Of a DNA stretch of 64,000 bases, positions 22,346 through 31,871 are shown piece after piece; positions within the stretch are counted from its first letter, which is position 1, and every line of letters starts with the position of its first letter. Location of the stretch: positions 992,001 to 1,056,000 of the forward strand of contig NZ_CP045144.1 of assembly GCF_009223885.1 (NCBI RefSeq), given 5' to 3'. Both the position numbers and the translations under genes were made by a program. The stretch is from Ancylobacter sp. TS-1 (GTDB lineage: Bacteria > Pseudomonadota > Alphaproteobacteria > Rhizobiales > Xanthobacteraceae). A model generated the notes under the pieces. That model saw nothing but the letters and a program-made list of their open reading frames with translations, ran no database searches and was not told where the DNA came from.

Positions 22346-23302
22346 TCAGGGCGCGAGACGCTCGACCTTGGACGCGGCTTCCTTCTCCGCACGCTCGGCC
22401 AGCGTGCGCGTGGTCACGCCGAGATAGATCAGCAGCGGCGAGGCGATGAAGATGGAGGTGTAGGTGCCGACCAGCACCACGCCGAACATCATCGTGACCG
22501 AGAAGGAATGGATCGCCCGGCCGCCAAACAGCACCAGTGCCAGCAGCGCCAGCGTGACGGTGACATGGGTGATCACCGAGCGCGAGAGCGTGGAGTTGAT
22601 CGACGCGTTCAGCAGCTCGTCCGTCGGCATCTTCTTGTAGCGACGCAGCATCTCGCGGATGCGGTCATAGATGACGATGGTGTCGTTCAGCGAGTAGCCG
22701 AGAATGGTCAGCAGGGCCGCGACGCTGGTCAGGTCGAAGTCGATCCGGAAGATCGCCATGAACCCGATGGTCAGCACGATGTCGTGGAAGTTGGCGATCG
22801 AGGCGCCGAGTGCGAACTGCCACTCGAAGCGGAACCACAGATAGATGAGGATCGCGACCACGGCGAGCATCAGGCCGACGATGCCGTAGCTCAGCAGTTC
22901 CTGCGAGACGCGCGGGCCGACTACCTCGATGCGGCGGTACTCGACCCCCTCGCCGAGCGTGGCGCGGACCCTGCCGACCACGGCCTGCTGCGCTTGCTCG
23001 CCGCCCGGCTGCTGGGCGACGCGGATCAGCACTTCGCCGTCGCTGCCGATCTCCTGGATCTGCACCTCGCCGAGATCGAGCGCCTCCAGCTTGGAGCGCA
23101 CGTCGGCGATGTTCAGCGTGCTGTTCGGGTAGCGCACCTCGAGCAGCGTGCCGCCCTTGAAGTCAATGCCGAAATTCAGCCCGAGCGTGAGGAAGGCCGC
23201 CAGCGCCACGATCGACAGCAGCGCCGAGATCGGGAAGCTGATGCGCCGGAAGCGGATGAAGTCGAATGTCGTGTCGTCCGGTACGATGCGGAGCAGACGC
23301 AT
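22346..23302 (-). CDS. secF: Protein translocase subunit SecF
   Basis: Inner-membrane partner of SecD that uses the proton gradient to aid late steps of Sec export. 318 residues from ATG 23302. It has the N-terminal helix and conserved FGIDFKGGTLLEVRYP (P1-type) region, then a periplasmic domain and five C-terminal helices with DTIVIYDRIREML near residue 225 and LSRSVITHVTVTLALL. Located 17 bases after secD. Confidence 0.96.
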   Translation of the reverse strand: MRLLRIVPDDTTFDFIRFRRISFPISALLSIVALAAFLTLGLNFGIDFKGGTLLEVRYPNSTLNIADVRSKLEALDLGEVQIQEIGSDGEVLIRVAQQPGGEQAQQAVVGRVRATLGEGVEYRRIEVVGPRVSQELLSYGIVGLMLAVVAILIYLWFRFEWQFALGASIANFHDIVLTIGFMAIFRIDFDLTSVAALLTILGYSLNDTIVIYDRIREMLRRYKKMPTDELLNASINSTLSRSVITHVTVTLALLALVLFGGRAIHSFSVTMMFGVVLVGTYTSIFIASPLLIYLGVTTRTLAERAEKEAASKVERLAP

Positions 23303-23319
23303 GGGGGTGCTCGCCTTTC

Positions 23320-24918
23320 TCAGATCGGCACGCGCTGGGGGCGCCGCCAGCGGACCCAGAGCGCCACCATCAGGCGGGTCAGGGTGAAGGCGGTGAAGAC
23401 GGTCGTCATGATGCCAATGCCGAAGGTGATGGCGAAGCCGCGCACCGGGCCCGAACCGACATAGAACAGCACCGCCGCCGCGATGAAGGTGGTGATGTTC
23501 GAATCGAGGATGGTCGCCAGCGCGCGGGTGAAGCCGGCGTCGATGGCGGAGATGGCCGACCGGCCCGCCCTCGCCTCTTCGCGGATGCGCTCATAGATCA
23601 GCACGTTCGAATCGACCGCGATGCCCACTGTGAGCACCACGCCGGCGATGCCGGGCAGCGTCAGCGTGGCGCCGAGCATGGCCAGCACGCCGAAGATCAT
23701 GCCGACGTTCACCGCGACCGCCAGCACCGCCACCACGCCGAAGATGCCGTAGGTGGCGATCATGAACAGCGCGACGGCGACGGCGCCGACGATGGAGGCG
23801 ATCAGGCCCGCGCGGATCGAATCGGCGCCGAGGCCGGGGCCGACCGTGCGCTCCTCCACCACCTGCAACGGCACCGGCAGGGCGCCGGCGCGCAGCAGGA
23901 TGGCGAGGTCGTTGGCTTCCTGAACGGAGAAATTGCCGCTGATCTGGCCCGAGCCGCCGAGGATCGGCTCGCGGATCACCGGCGCCGAGATCACCTTGTT
24001 GTCGAGGATGATGGCGAAGGGCCGGCCGACATTGGCCTGCGTTGCTTCCGCGAAACGGCGCGCGCCGTTGGTGTTGAAACGGAAGGTGACGACCGGCTCG
24101 CGCGTCGTGGGATCGAAGCCCGGCTGGGCGTCGGTCAGGTCCTCGCCGGCGACCAGCACGCGCTGCTCGATCAGGTAGGGAACCGGCGGGTTGCCGTCCG
24201 AATAGAGCACGTCGGTGCCAGCCGGCGGACGGCCCTGCAGCGCCTGCTGCGGGCTCATCGTGTTGTCGACGAGGCGGAAGGTCAGCTTGGCGGTCTGGCC
24301 CAGCAGCGCCTTGAGGCGCGAGGGATCCTGCAAGCCCGGCACCTGGACCTGGATGCGGTCGGCGCCCTGGCGCTGGATCGAGGGCTCGGTGGTGCCGAGC
24401 TGGTCGATACGCTTGCGGATGATCTCGATGGACTGCGACACCGCCTGAATCGTGCGCGCCTGCACGCCGGTCGAGGTCGGCGACAGCGAGATCAGGTTGC
24501 CGTCGCGCGTCACATCGGTGTCGAGCTGGCCGGTCGTGGCCATCGCGCCGCCGATGGGCTGCGCCAGCGTGCGAAGCTGGGTGTAGGCCGCCTCGACATC
24601 CTGGCCGTCGCGCACTCGCACCTGCACGGCATCGCCCTGGATGTTGAGGCCGGTATAGCCGACCTTGGCATCGCGCAGGACGCGCCGCGCATCGTCGCGC
24701 AGCTGCTCCAGCCGCGCCGTGCGGACCTCGGCAGAGTCGACCTGAAGGACGATGTAGGAGCCGCCCTGCAGATCGAGACCGAGCACGATCTTGCGCTGAA
24801 GGAAGCCCGGCAGGTGGTCATAGGCCTTCGTCGGCAGCAGGCTCGGAACCACCATCAGACAGATGATGGCCGAGACCGCGACGATCGCGATGGCCTTCCA
24901 TTTCGAGAAGTAAAGCAT
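23320..24918 (-). CDS. secD: Protein translocase subunit SecD
   Basis: Large Sec accessory membrane protein with a periplasmic domain. 532 residues from ATG 24918. The first helix is followed by KIVLGLDLQGGSYIVLQVD, then the periplasmic P1 domain, and a six-helix C-terminal membrane domain with VDSNVLIYERIREEARAGRS near residue 440. Length is typical for alphaproteobacteria. The yajC-secD-secF order is the standard one. Confidence 0.97.
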   Translation of the reverse strand: MLYFSKWKAIAIVAVSAIICLMVVPSLLPTKAYDHLPGFLQRKIVLGLDLQGGSYIVLQVDSAEVRTARLEQLRDDARRVLRDAKVGYTGLNIQGDAVQVRVRDGQDVEAAYTQLRTLAQPIGGAMATTGQLDTDVTRDGNLISLSPTSTGVQARTIQAVSQSIEIIRKRIDQLGTTEPSIQRQGADRIQVQVPGLQDPSRLKALLGQTAKLTFRLVDNTMSPQQALQGRPPAGTDVLYSDGNPPVPYLIEQRVLVAGEDLTDAQPGFDPTTREPVVTFRFNTNGARRFAEATQANVGRPFAIILDNKVISAPVIREPILGGSGQISGNFSVQEANDLAILLRAGALPVPLQVVEERTVGPGLGADSIRAGLIASIVGAVAVALFMIATYGIFGVVAVLAVAVNVGMIFGVLAMLGATLTLPGIAGVVLTVGIAVDSNVLIYERIREEARAGRSAISAIDAGFTRALATILDSNITTFIAAAVLFYVGSGPVRGFAITFGIGIMTTVFTAFTLTRLMVALWVRWRRPQRVPI

Positions 24919-24966
24919 GGGGTTCCTTCCGGCCGCCCGTGGCGGATCGGCCGCAAGAGGTAAGCG

Positions 24967-25305
24967 TCAGGATTCGCCTTCTTCCTTGGCCGGCTCGCCC
25001 TTGGCGCGGACCTCGGAAATCAGGCCGCGCATCTGGCGGATCTTCACGCCCTCGGCGACCTGCAGCTCGATCTCGGAATCGTCGATCACGCGCGCCACCT
25101 TGCCGATGAGGCCACCCGTGGTCACGACGGTATCGCCGCGGCGCACGTTCTTCACCAGTTCCTGGTGCGCCTTCACCTTCTTCTGCTGCGGGCGCAGAAT
25201 GAGGAAATACATTATGACGAAGATCAGCACGAAGGGCAGCAGCGACATCAGCATGTCGGTGCCACCCGGGGCGCCGGTCTGCGCAAAGGCGGGCGTGATG
25301 AACAT
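24967..25305 (-). CDS. yajC: Preprotein translocase subunit YajC
   Basis: Small single-span membrane component of the Sec holocomplex. 112 residues from ATG 25305. A hydrophobic helix (LLPFVLIFVIMYFLILRPQQ, about residues 24-43) is followed by the conserved RPQQKKVKAHQELVKNVRRGD and a soluble C-terminus ending in an acidic/lysine tail. It precedes secD by 48 bases and heads this operon, divergent from the DUF815 ATPase. Confidence 0.95.
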   Translation of the reverse strand: MFITPAFAQTGAPGGTDMLMSLLPFVLIFVIMYFLILRPQQKKVKAHQELVKNVRRGDTVVTTGGLIGKVARVIDDSEIELQVAEGVKIRQMRGLISEVRAKGEPAKEEGES

Positions 25306-25451
25306 GTCGGTTCCTTGTCCGTCGATCAGAGGCGGGCGAAAGGCCCGGCGAAGCGGCGCGGACTATACTGACGCGCCCGCCGATTGCAAACGCCCTCGCC
25401 ACGACGCGACGTCACGGGCGCGACAGGGAGTAACAGGCGTTACGGTTCTGC

Positions 25452-25480
25452 TTGTCGCCCCGCCCGCTTATGGCTATTCC
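25452..25480 (+). promoter_or_regulatory. Possible promoter of the DUF815 ATPase gene
   Basis: TTGTCG (25452-25457), a 17-base spacer and TATTCC (25475-25480). The -10 box ends 21 bases before the ATG. Only partial agreement with the consensus. Confidence 0.35.
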
Positions 25481-25501
25481 GGGCCCACGAAGGAGCCCAA
25501 C

Positions 25502-26398
25502 ATGAGCCATACACCGGACGATCTCGGCGCCGTTCTCACCCGCATCGCCGAGGCGCTGGAGCGCATCGCCCCGAGCCGCGCCGCCGCCGCCGACTTCAAC
25601 GCGGCCGACGCCTTCGTCTGGCACGCCGAGGAGCGCCGGCTCGAACCCGTGCCGCGCGTCGCCCGCGTCGACATGGAGCTGCTGAAGGGAATCGACCACA
25701 CGCGCGACCAGCTCGTCGACAACACGCTGCGCTTCGCGCGCGGCCTGCCGGCCAACAACGCGCTTCTGTGGGGCGCGCGCGGCATGGGCAAAAGCTCGCT
25801 GGTGAAGGCCTCGCACGCTTCCGTCAACCGCGACGTCGCCGGCGAGGGCCGCCCGCCGCTGAAGCTGGTGGAGATCCACCGCGAGGACATCGAATCGCTG
25901 CCGGCACTGATGGCGCTGATGCGCGCGGCGCCGTTCCGCTTCATCATCTTCTGCGACGACCTGTCCTTCGACGCCGACGACACGTCGTACAAGTCGCTCA
26001 AGGCGGTGCTGGAAGGCGGCATCGAGGGGCGGCCGGAAAACGTCATCTTCTACGCCACCTCGAACCGCCGCCACATCCTCGCGCGCGAGATGGTGGAGAA
26101 CGAGCGCTCGACCGCGATCAATCCGGGCGAGGCGGTGGAGGAGAAGGTGTCGCTGTCGGACCGCTTCGGCCTGTGGCTCGGCTTCCACAAGTGCACCCAG
26201 GACGAATATCTCGCCATGGTCGAGGGCTATGTCGCCTATTTCGGCGTGCCGATCGACACGGAAACGCTGCGCCGCGAGGCGCTGGAATGGTCGACCACGC
26301 GCGGCGCCCGTTCGGGCCGCACCGCCTGGCAGTATGTGCAGGATGTCGCGGGGCGGCTGGGGGTGTCCTTGTCGGAACCGCCTGCCGCCCCGCGCTGA
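25502..26398 (+). CDS. DUF815 family AAA-type ATP-binding protein
   Basis: A 298-residue cytoplasmic ATPase of the DUF815 family, of unknown biological role. The ATG at 25502 has an AAGGAG ribosome site. Walker A is GARGMGKSS (residues about 90-98), the Walker B-like strand is FIIFCDDLSF near residue 155, and the sensor-like YATSNRRHI follows; LSDRFGLWLGF near residue 220 is typical of the family. It lies alone on the plus strand between yajC and the NlpD-like gene. Confidence 0.9.
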   Translation: MSHTPDDLGAVLTRIAEALERIAPSRAAAADFNAADAFVWHAEERRLEPVPRVARVDMELLKGIDHTRDQLVDNTLRFARGLPANNALLWGARGMGKSSLVKASHASVNRDVAGEGRPPLKLVEIHREDIESLPALMALMRAAPFRFIIFCDDLSFDADDTSYKSLKAVLEGGIEGRPENVIFYATSNRRHILAREMVENERSTAINPGEAVEEKVSLSDRFGLWLGFHKCTQDEYLAMVEGYVAYFGVPIDTETLRREALEWSTTRGARSGRTAWQYVQDVAGRLGVSLSEPPAAPR

Positions 26399-26441
26399 CC
26401 GGCGCCAAGGTCCGAACGTCGCGCCGGAGGGAGGCCGGCCG

Positions 26442-27638
26442 CTAGAGGCCGGCGAGATACTGGGACGGGTCGACCGGCTGCGAGCCCTTGCGGATCTCGA
26501 AGTGCAGCTGCGGTGAGGTGACGTTGCCGGTCTGGCCGGCCTTGGCGATCACCTGGCCGCGCTTGACCGTGTCGCCCTTCTTCACGTCGAGCGCGCTGTT
26601 GTTGGCGTAGGCCGTGACCCAGCCGTCGGCGTGCTTGATGAGGACGAGGTTGCCGTAGCCCTTCAGCTCGCTGCCGGCATAGGCGACCACGCCGTCCTCG
26701 GCGGCCTTCACCGAAGTGCCTTCCGGTACCGAGATGTTGATGCCCTCGTTCTGCTGGCCGCCCGGCTTCGGCCCGAAGCCGGAGATGACGCGCCCGCGCA
26801 CCGGCCAGCGGAACTGCGGGCCGGAAGCCTCGGCGCGGATGTCGTCGGGAGTCTCGGACGGCTTCACCGCCGCGATGGTCTGCGGCTTGGCGGCGGCCGC
26901 GGCCGGGGCGGTAGCGACCGGGGTGGGCGCGGTCACCGGCTTGGCGGCGGCAAGGACGGGCGCCGGAGCCGGCTTGGGAGCGGCGGCGACGACCGGGGCG
27001 GGCGTCGCCGGACCGCCGGCGACCGGCATGACGAGCTTCTGGCCGGTGCGCACCTGCGCGTTGAAATCGAGACCGTTGGCGGAGGCCAGCGCACTGCGCG
27101 TCACGCCATAATTGCGGGCGATCGAGCTCAGCGTCTCGCCGGGCGCGACCACATGGGCGCCGCTTGAGGCGGCGGCGACCTGCGGCGCGGGACGGGCGGG
27201 CGCCGTCGCCGCGAGCGGCTGGGGCTGCGTGCCGTAGAGCGGCTGGGTACCGCCATAGCTCGGCTGCGGGGCCGGCGGCGTGTAGGTCGGGGTGGCAGAG
27301 GCGAGCTGGCGGGGCGCACCATAGGGCGCGGCGCCAGCAGCGGGGGCGCCATAGGGAGAGGGTGTGCCGTAGGGGCCGGGATAGGCGCCGGCAACGGCCT
27401 GCCCGGCCGGGGGCGCGATCGGGGCGCTGGAAATCGCTCCGCCCTGCACCGCGCCGGTCGGCGCAGCGGCGACCGAGCCCGTATAGGACGGTGCGCTCTG
27501 GGCCGAGAACGGATTGGAATTCGGGTCGTTGAAGCGGCTCGCATCCGAGCTGCAGGCTGCCGCACCGCCGGCGACGAGGGCAACGATGGACAGCCGCAAG
27601 AATGGGCCGGAACCGGACGTCGACAAAAGATTACGCAT
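26442..27638 (-). CDS. NlpD-like lipoprotein: LysM plus degenerate M23/LytM domain
   Basis: 398 residues. An N-terminal lipoprotein signal with lipobox VAGGAAAC is followed by a Pro/Ala/Tyr-rich linker, a LysM peptidoglycan-binding domain near residues 165-210 (HVVAPGETLSSIARNYGVT), an Ala/Pro linker and a C-terminal LytM fold. The zinc ligands are replaced: NEGINIS stands where active enzymes have HxGxD, YANNS where YAHxS is usual, and QLHFE where HLHF is usual. That predicts an amidase activator (NlpD/EnvC type) and not a peptidase. It sits downstream of surE-pcm, the classic nlpD context. Confidence 0.9.
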   Translation of the reverse strand: MRNLLSTSGSGPFLRLSIVALVAGGAAACSSDASRFNDPNSNPFSAQSAPSYTGSVAAAPTGAVQGGAISSAPIAPPAGQAVAGAYPGPYGTPSPYGAPAAGAAPYGAPRQLASATPTYTPPAPQPSYGGTQPLYGTQPQPLAATAPARPAPQVAAASSGAHVVAPGETLSSIARNYGVTRSALASANGLDFNAQVRTGQKLVMPVAGGPATPAPVVAAAPKPAPAPVLAAAKPVTAPTPVATAPAAAAAKPQTIAAVKPSETPDDIRAEASGPQFRWPVRGRVISGFGPKPGGQQNEGINISVPEGTSVKAAEDGVVAYAGSELKGYGNLVLIKHADGWVTAYANNSALDVKKGDTVKRGQVIAKAGQTGNVTSPQLHFEIRKGSQPVDPSQYLAGL

Positions 27639-27744
27639 CGCACCACCCGAACGCTGGACTCATCGGGATTAATGCGGCGTACAGGTAAACACCGGCTTAA
27701 GTCCGTCGCGGACAGCGAGGAAAAATGGCGGATTCCCGGCCATT

Positions 27745-28401
27745 TCAGAGCACAGCGGCGACTCCGGGCAGCATCGGCACGAAACGCACCAGCGAGAGTT
27801 CCCGCCGCTCCAGCCCTTCAATTCCCCTTCGGTAGCGCGTGAGTACCTGCGTGCCCTCGGGCGGGCCGACCGGCGCGACCAGAATGCCGTCCGGCGCCAG
27901 TTGCCCGAACAGGGCCGGCGGCACCTCGGCCACCGCCGCGTTGAGCACGATGCGGTCGAAGGGTGCGCCGGCGGGATAGCCCAGCAGGCCGTCGGCGATG
28001 AACACCTCGACATTGGAGAGGCCGAGCCCCGCGAGCCTCCGCGCCGCCGCCGCCGCCAGCGTGCGGAAGCGCTCCAGCGTCACCACATGGCCGGCGATAT
28101 GGCCGAGGATCGCGGCGTGGTAGCCGGTGCCGGTACCCACTTCCAGCACCCTGTGCGCGGGCTTCAGCTCCAGCGCCTCGGTCATCAGCGCGACGACGGT
28201 CGGCTGGCTGATGGTCTGGCCGCAATCGACCGGGAGCGCCTGGTCGCGCCAGGCCTGCCGGCGGAAGGCGGGCTCGACGAACAGTTCGCGCGGCACCTGC
28301 TCGAAGGCGCGCATCACCTGCGGGTCGCGCAGGCCGCGCTGGCGCAGCGCCAGCAGCAGTGCCGCCCGCTCGATGGCGTCCTCGTTCTCGCCTGCGCTCA
28401 C
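27745..28401 (-). CDS. pcm: Protein-L-isoaspartate O-methyltransferase
   Basis: Repairs isoaspartyl residues in damaged proteins using S-adenosylmethionine. 218 residues. The SAM-binding motif VLEVGTGTGYHAAILG is at about residues 80-95, preceded by the conserved CGQTISQPTVVALMTEAL. No ATG is usable; I chose the GTG at 28401 because GAGGGAG ends 7 bases before it, while the GTG at 28407 leaves almost no spacing. It follows surE by 22 bases, the widespread surE-pcm-nlpD order. Confidence 0.93.
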   Translation of the reverse strand: MSAGENEDAIERAALLLALRQRGLRDPQVMRAFEQVPRELFVEPAFRRQAWRDQALPVDCGQTISQPTVVALMTEALELKPAHRVLEVGTGTGYHAAILGHIAGHVVTLERFRTLAAAAARRLAGLGLSNVEVFIADGLLGYPAGAPFDRIVLNAAVAEVPPALFGQLAPDGILVAPVGPPEGTQVLTRYRRGIEGLERRELSLVRFVPMLPGVAAVL

Positions 28402-28423
28402 CGGCACACTCCCTCGCGCGCGA

Positions 28424-29191
28424 TCAGCGGCGGAAGACCTGCGCCAGCCGGGTCATCATCGGCTCGTCGGTCATGTCCAGCCGCAGCGGCGTGACCGAGA
28501 TGAAGCCGCCGTCGAGCGCGTGCAGGTCGGAGCCGTTCACCGTCTCGAAGATACGCTTCTCGAAGGCGATCCAGTAATAGGGATTGCCGCGCCCGTCGGC
28601 CCGCTGGTCGATGCGCAGCAGGTCCTGGTTGCGCCGGCCCTGCGCCGTCACCGCGATGCCGGCGATCTCCTCCGGGCGGCGGTTGGGGAAGTTCACATTC
28701 ACCAGCACCCCGTCGGGCAGTCCCTCGTCGAGCAGGGTGCGGATCACCTTCGGGCCCCAGTGCTCGGCGGCGTCGTAGGCCGGCGCCTTGCGGGTCTCGA
28801 AGCCATAGGCCTGCGACAGCGCGACGGAGGGGATGCCGAGCACCGTGCCCTCCATGGCGCCCGCCACCGTGCCGGAATAGCCGACATCCTCGGCGACGTT
28901 CTGGCCGCGATTGACGCCGGAGAGCACGAGATCGGGCTTTGCGTCCTTGAGGATTTGCCGCACCGCCATGATCACGCAGTCGGTCGGCGTGCCCTTCACC
29001 GCGAAGCGGCGTTCTTCCACCTGCCGCAGCCGCAGCGGATCGGACAGCGAGAGCGAGTGCGACACGCCGGACTGGTCGGTCTCCGGCGCCACCACCCACA
29101 CATCGTCCGACAGAGCGCGCGCGATGCGGGCGGCGACGTCGAGGCCGGGGGCATGGATGCCGTCGTCATTCGTCACCAGGATGCGCATCAT
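28424..29191 (-). CDS. surE: 5'-nucleotidase SurE
   Basis: Metal-dependent survival-protein phosphatase acting on nucleoside monophosphates. 255 residues from ATG 29191 (a second ATG follows immediately). The metal site RILVTNDDGIHAPG is at the N-terminus, and SLSLSDPLRL, KGTPTDCV and VLSGVNRGQNVAEDV follow in the family order. The usual length is about 250. It precedes pcm; a repeat-containing gap separates it from serS. Confidence 0.96.
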   Translation of the reverse strand: MMRILVTNDDGIHAPGLDVAARIARALSDDVWVVAPETDQSGVSHSLSLSDPLRLRQVEERRFAVKGTPTDCVIMAVRQILKDAKPDLVLSGVNRGQNVAEDVGYSGTVAGAMEGTVLGIPSVALSQAYGFETRKAPAYDAAEHWGPKVIRTLLDEGLPDGVLVNVNFPNRRPEEIAGIAVTAQGRRNQDLLRIDQRADGRGNPYYWIAFEKRIFETVNGSDLHALDGGFISVTPLRLDMTDEPMMTRLAQVFRR

Positions 29192-29212
29192 GTCCCCTCA
29201 GCTTTCACACAA

Positions 29213-29308
29213 CGTCATCCCGGCCGGAGGCGAAGCCACAGGGCCGGGATCGTTCGCCAATTCCGCACGCGATCCCTGATATCGCCTGACGGCGATTCCG
29301 GGATGACG
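29213..29308 (+). repeat. Intergenic palindromic repeat, copy 1
   Basis: A 96-base element beginning CGTCATCCCGGCC and ending CCGGGATGACG, so its ends are inverted copies of each other. It occupies most of the surE-serS gap. It matches copy 2 at 30976-31068 in the ends and in the internal GCCGGGATCGT, in the same orientation. This resembles the abundant REP-like intergenic elements of Rhizobiales and could fold into an RNA hairpin. Confidence 0.75.
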
Positions 29309-29324
29309 CCACCGGGCGGCCGGC

Positions 29325-30845
29325 TCAGTTCTTCTCGATCTTCGTCACGCCGCCCATATAGGGCACCAGCACGTCGGGCACCGTGACCGAGCCGTCCTCG
29401 TTCTGGTAGTTCTCGAGGATCGCCACCATGGCGCGCCCGACCGCGACGCCCGAACCGTTGAGCGTGTTGACGAAGCGCGGCCCCTTCGAATCCTTCGGGC
29501 GGTAACGCGCATTCATGCGCCGGGCCTGGAAGTCCGAGCAGGTGGAGACCGAGGAAATCTCGCGATAGGCGCCCTGCCCCGGCAGCCACACCTCGATGTC
29601 GAAGGTGCGCGCGGAGGCGAAGCCCATGTCGCCGGTGCACAGCGTCACCACGCGATGGTGCAGGCCGAGCTTCTTCAGCACCGCCACGGCGCAGGCGAGC
29701 ATGCGCTCCTGCTCCTCCAGCGCCTTCTCCGGCGTGGTGATGGCGACCATCTCCACCTTGTTGAACTGGTGCTGGCGGATCATGCCGCGCGTGTCGCGCC
29801 CCGCCGACCCCGCCTCGGCGCGGAAGCAAGGCGTGAGCGCGGTCAGGCGCATCGGCAGTTCGTCTTCCGAGAGGATGCTCTCCCGTACCAGATTGGTCAG
29901 CGGCACCTCGGCGGTGGGGATGAGCCAGAGATTGCGGCCGCTCATGGCGTCGTGCAGCGCGGCCCAATCCTCAGTCGCGATATGGCCGGACAGACCGTGG
30001 ACAAGCACGTCCAGCCTCTGCTGGTCCGCGCCGAGACGCGCATTGAGAATCTCGCGCCAAGCGTCGCGGAAGCCGGGATACTTCTCGCGAAAATAATCCC
30101 AGTCATAGCTCACATCGACGATGGCGTCGGCCCGGAACTGGTCGTTGCGGAACTTCGGCAGCTGCGCGGTGCCGAACATAGCCTCGTCGTTGACGAGGAT
30201 CGGCGGCGCGACTTCCATGTAGCCGTGTTCTTCGGTGTGGGTGTCGATGAAGAACTGGCCGATGGCGCGCTCCAGACGCGCCAGCCGGTTCTTCAGCACC
30301 ACGAAGCGCGCGCCGGAGAGCTTGGCGGCGGCCTCGAAATCCATCTGGCCGAGCGCCTCGCCGATCTCGAAATGCTGCTTCGGCGTGAAGGCGTAGTCGC
30401 GGATCGCCGGCATCGCCAGCGCGCTGCCCGGCACCTCCGGGTGCGGCTGCGCGTCATAGGGCACGTTGTCGTGCTCGTCCTTGCCAAGCGGCACCTCGGC
30501 GAGCGGCACGTTGGGGATGGCGGAAAGCCGAGCGTGTAGCTCGCCCTCGGCGGCCTTCACTTCTTCCTCCAGCGCGGGAATGTCGGTCTTCAACGCCCCG
30601 ACCTCGGCCATCAGCGCCTCAGCCCGGTCGTTCTCACCGGCCTTCTTGGCGGCGCCGATCTCCTTCGAGGCGGCGTTGCGGCGGGCCTGAAGCTCCTCCA
30701 GCCTGCCGATGCCGGAGCGGCGGGTCTCATCGAGGGCGATCAGCCCGTCGACCAGCGCCTGCGCCTCGTCTGCCGACGTCCCGCGCCGCACCAGCGCATT
30801 GACGAGCCCGTTCGGCTCCTCACGGATCCACTTGATGTCGTGCAT
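29325..30845 (-). CDS. serS: Seryl-tRNA synthetase with an unusual internal insertion
   Basis: Charges tRNA-Ser (and tRNA-Sec) with serine. 506 residues from ATG 30845 ([19 protein letters not shown]), against about 425-450 in relatives. The N-terminal coiled-coil tRNA-binding arm is at residues about 30-110. Class II core motifs are visible: [48 protein letters not shown] and [19 protein letters not shown]. Residues about 243-305, between TAQLPKF and LIPTAEV, are extra compared with the short linker normally there. The frame is uninterrupted, so it looks like a genuine insertion. Confidence 0.95.
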   Translation of the reverse strand: MHDIKWIREEPNGLVNALVRRGTSADEAQALVDGLIALDETRRSGIGRLEELQARRNAASKEIGAAKKAGENDRAEALMAEVGALKTDIPALEEEVKAAEGELHARLSAIPNVPLAEVPLGKDEHDNVPYDAQPHPEVPGSALAMPAIRDYAFTPKQHFEIGEALGQMDFEAAAKLSGARFVVLKNRLARLERAIGQFFIDTHTEEHGYMEVAPPILVNDEAMFGTAQLPKFRNDQFRADAIVDVSYDWDYFREKYPGFRDAWREILNARLGADQQRLDVLVHGLSGHIATEDWAALHDAMSGRNLWLIPTAEVPLTNLVRESILSEDELPMRLTALTPCFRAEAGSAGRDTRGMIRQHQFNKVEMVAITTPEKALEEQERMLACAVAVLKKLGLHHRVVTLCTGDMGFASARTFDIEVWLPGQGAYREISSVSTCSDFQARRMNARYRPKDSKGPRFVNTLNGSGVAVGRAMVAILENYQNEDGSVTVPDVLVPYMGGVTKIEKN

Positions 30846-30975
30846 GGCAGTCTCGCCTTCAAACGCGCCGCTCCCGGCCTCGCGCCGGGACTGCAGGGAC
30901 GTAGCCAATCGGGAAGGCGGGGACAAGTGCGGCCCGCGCGAAAGCGCGTGCGTGCGATCAGCCGTCATGCCCGGG

Positions 30976-31068
30976 CGTCATCCCGGCCGAGCAAAGCGAG
31001 AGCCGGGATCGTCCGCCCATACGGTCACACGGTCCCGGATACGGCCTGCCGGCCGTTCCGGGATGACG
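30976..31068 (+). repeat. Intergenic palindromic repeat, copy 2
   Basis: A 93-base element in the tatC-serS gap with the same inverted ends (CGTCATCCCGGCC / CCGGGATGACG) as copy 1 at 29213-29308 and a similar interior (GCCGGGATCGTCCGCC). It has the same orientation as copy 1; the two copies bracket serS. Confidence 0.75.
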
Positions 31069-31079
31069 GCGGCGCTGCC

Positions 31080-31871
31080 TCAGACGGCGGCGTCGGCCGC
31101 TGCTTCCGCCGTGCGCTTCTTCTTCTCGACCATGCGCACCAGCAGGACCGACACCTCGTAGAGAAGCAGCGTCGGGATGGCGAGGGCGAACTGGCTCACC
31201 ACATCCGGCGGCGTCAGCACGGCAGCGGCGACGAAGACGCCGACAATGGCGTAGCGCCGCGCCTTTCTGAGCTGGTCGGAGGTGACCAGCCCGATCTGCG
31301 CCAGCAGCGTCAGGATGACCGGAAGCTGGAAGCAGATGCCGAAGGCGAAGATCAGCGTCATGATCAGCGACAGGTACTCGCTCACCTGCGGCAGCATCGA
31401 AATCTCGGGCGTATCCGGCCCGGCCATCTGCTGCATGGAGAGGAAATAGGTCATCGCCAGCGGCATGGCGACGAAATAGACGAAGCCCGCCCCGATCAGG
31501 AAGCACACCGGCGTCGCCACCAGATAGGGGCGGAAGGCGTTCTTCTCGTGGCTATAGAGCCCCGGCGCCACGAACATGTAGATCTGCGTCGCCACGATGG
31601 GAAAGGAGATGAACGCCGCCCCGAACATGCCGAGCTTGATCTGGGTGAACAGGAACTCCTGCGGCGCCGTGTAGATGAGCTTCACGTGCTCGGTGCCGCC
31701 GGCCGCGAACTCATAGGGCCACAGCAGGATGTTGTAGATGAACTTGCCCAGCATGAAGCAGGCGAAGAAGGCGATGAAGAACGCGATCAGCGACTTGATC
31801 AGCCGGGTGCGCAGCTCGATCAGATGCTCGAGCAGCGGAGCCTTGGAGGCGTCGATATCGTCCTGGCTCAT
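31080..31871 (-). CDS. tatC: Sec-independent protein translocase TatC
   Basis: Six-helix membrane core of the twin-arginine translocase that recognises RR signal peptides. 263 residues from ATG 31871. Family landmarks are [20 protein letters not shown] at the N-terminus, [19 protein letters not shown] and [20 protein letters not shown]. Its start overlaps the tatB stop by 4 bases. The order tatA-tatB-tatC-serS is standard for Rhizobiales. Confidence 0.97.
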   Translation of the reverse strand: MSQDDIDASKAPLLEHLIELRTRLIKSLIAFFIAFFACFMLGKFIYNILLWPYEFAAGGTEHVKLIYTAPQEFLFTQIKLGMFGAAFISFPIVATQIYMFVAPGLYSHEKNAFRPYLVATPVCFLIGAGFVYFVAMPLAMTYFLSMQQMAGPDTPEISMLPQVSEYLSLIMTLIFAFGICFQLPVILTLLAQIGLVTSDQLRKARRYAIVGVFVAAAVLTPPDVVSQFALAIPTLLLYEVSVLLVRMVEKKKRTAEAAADAAV

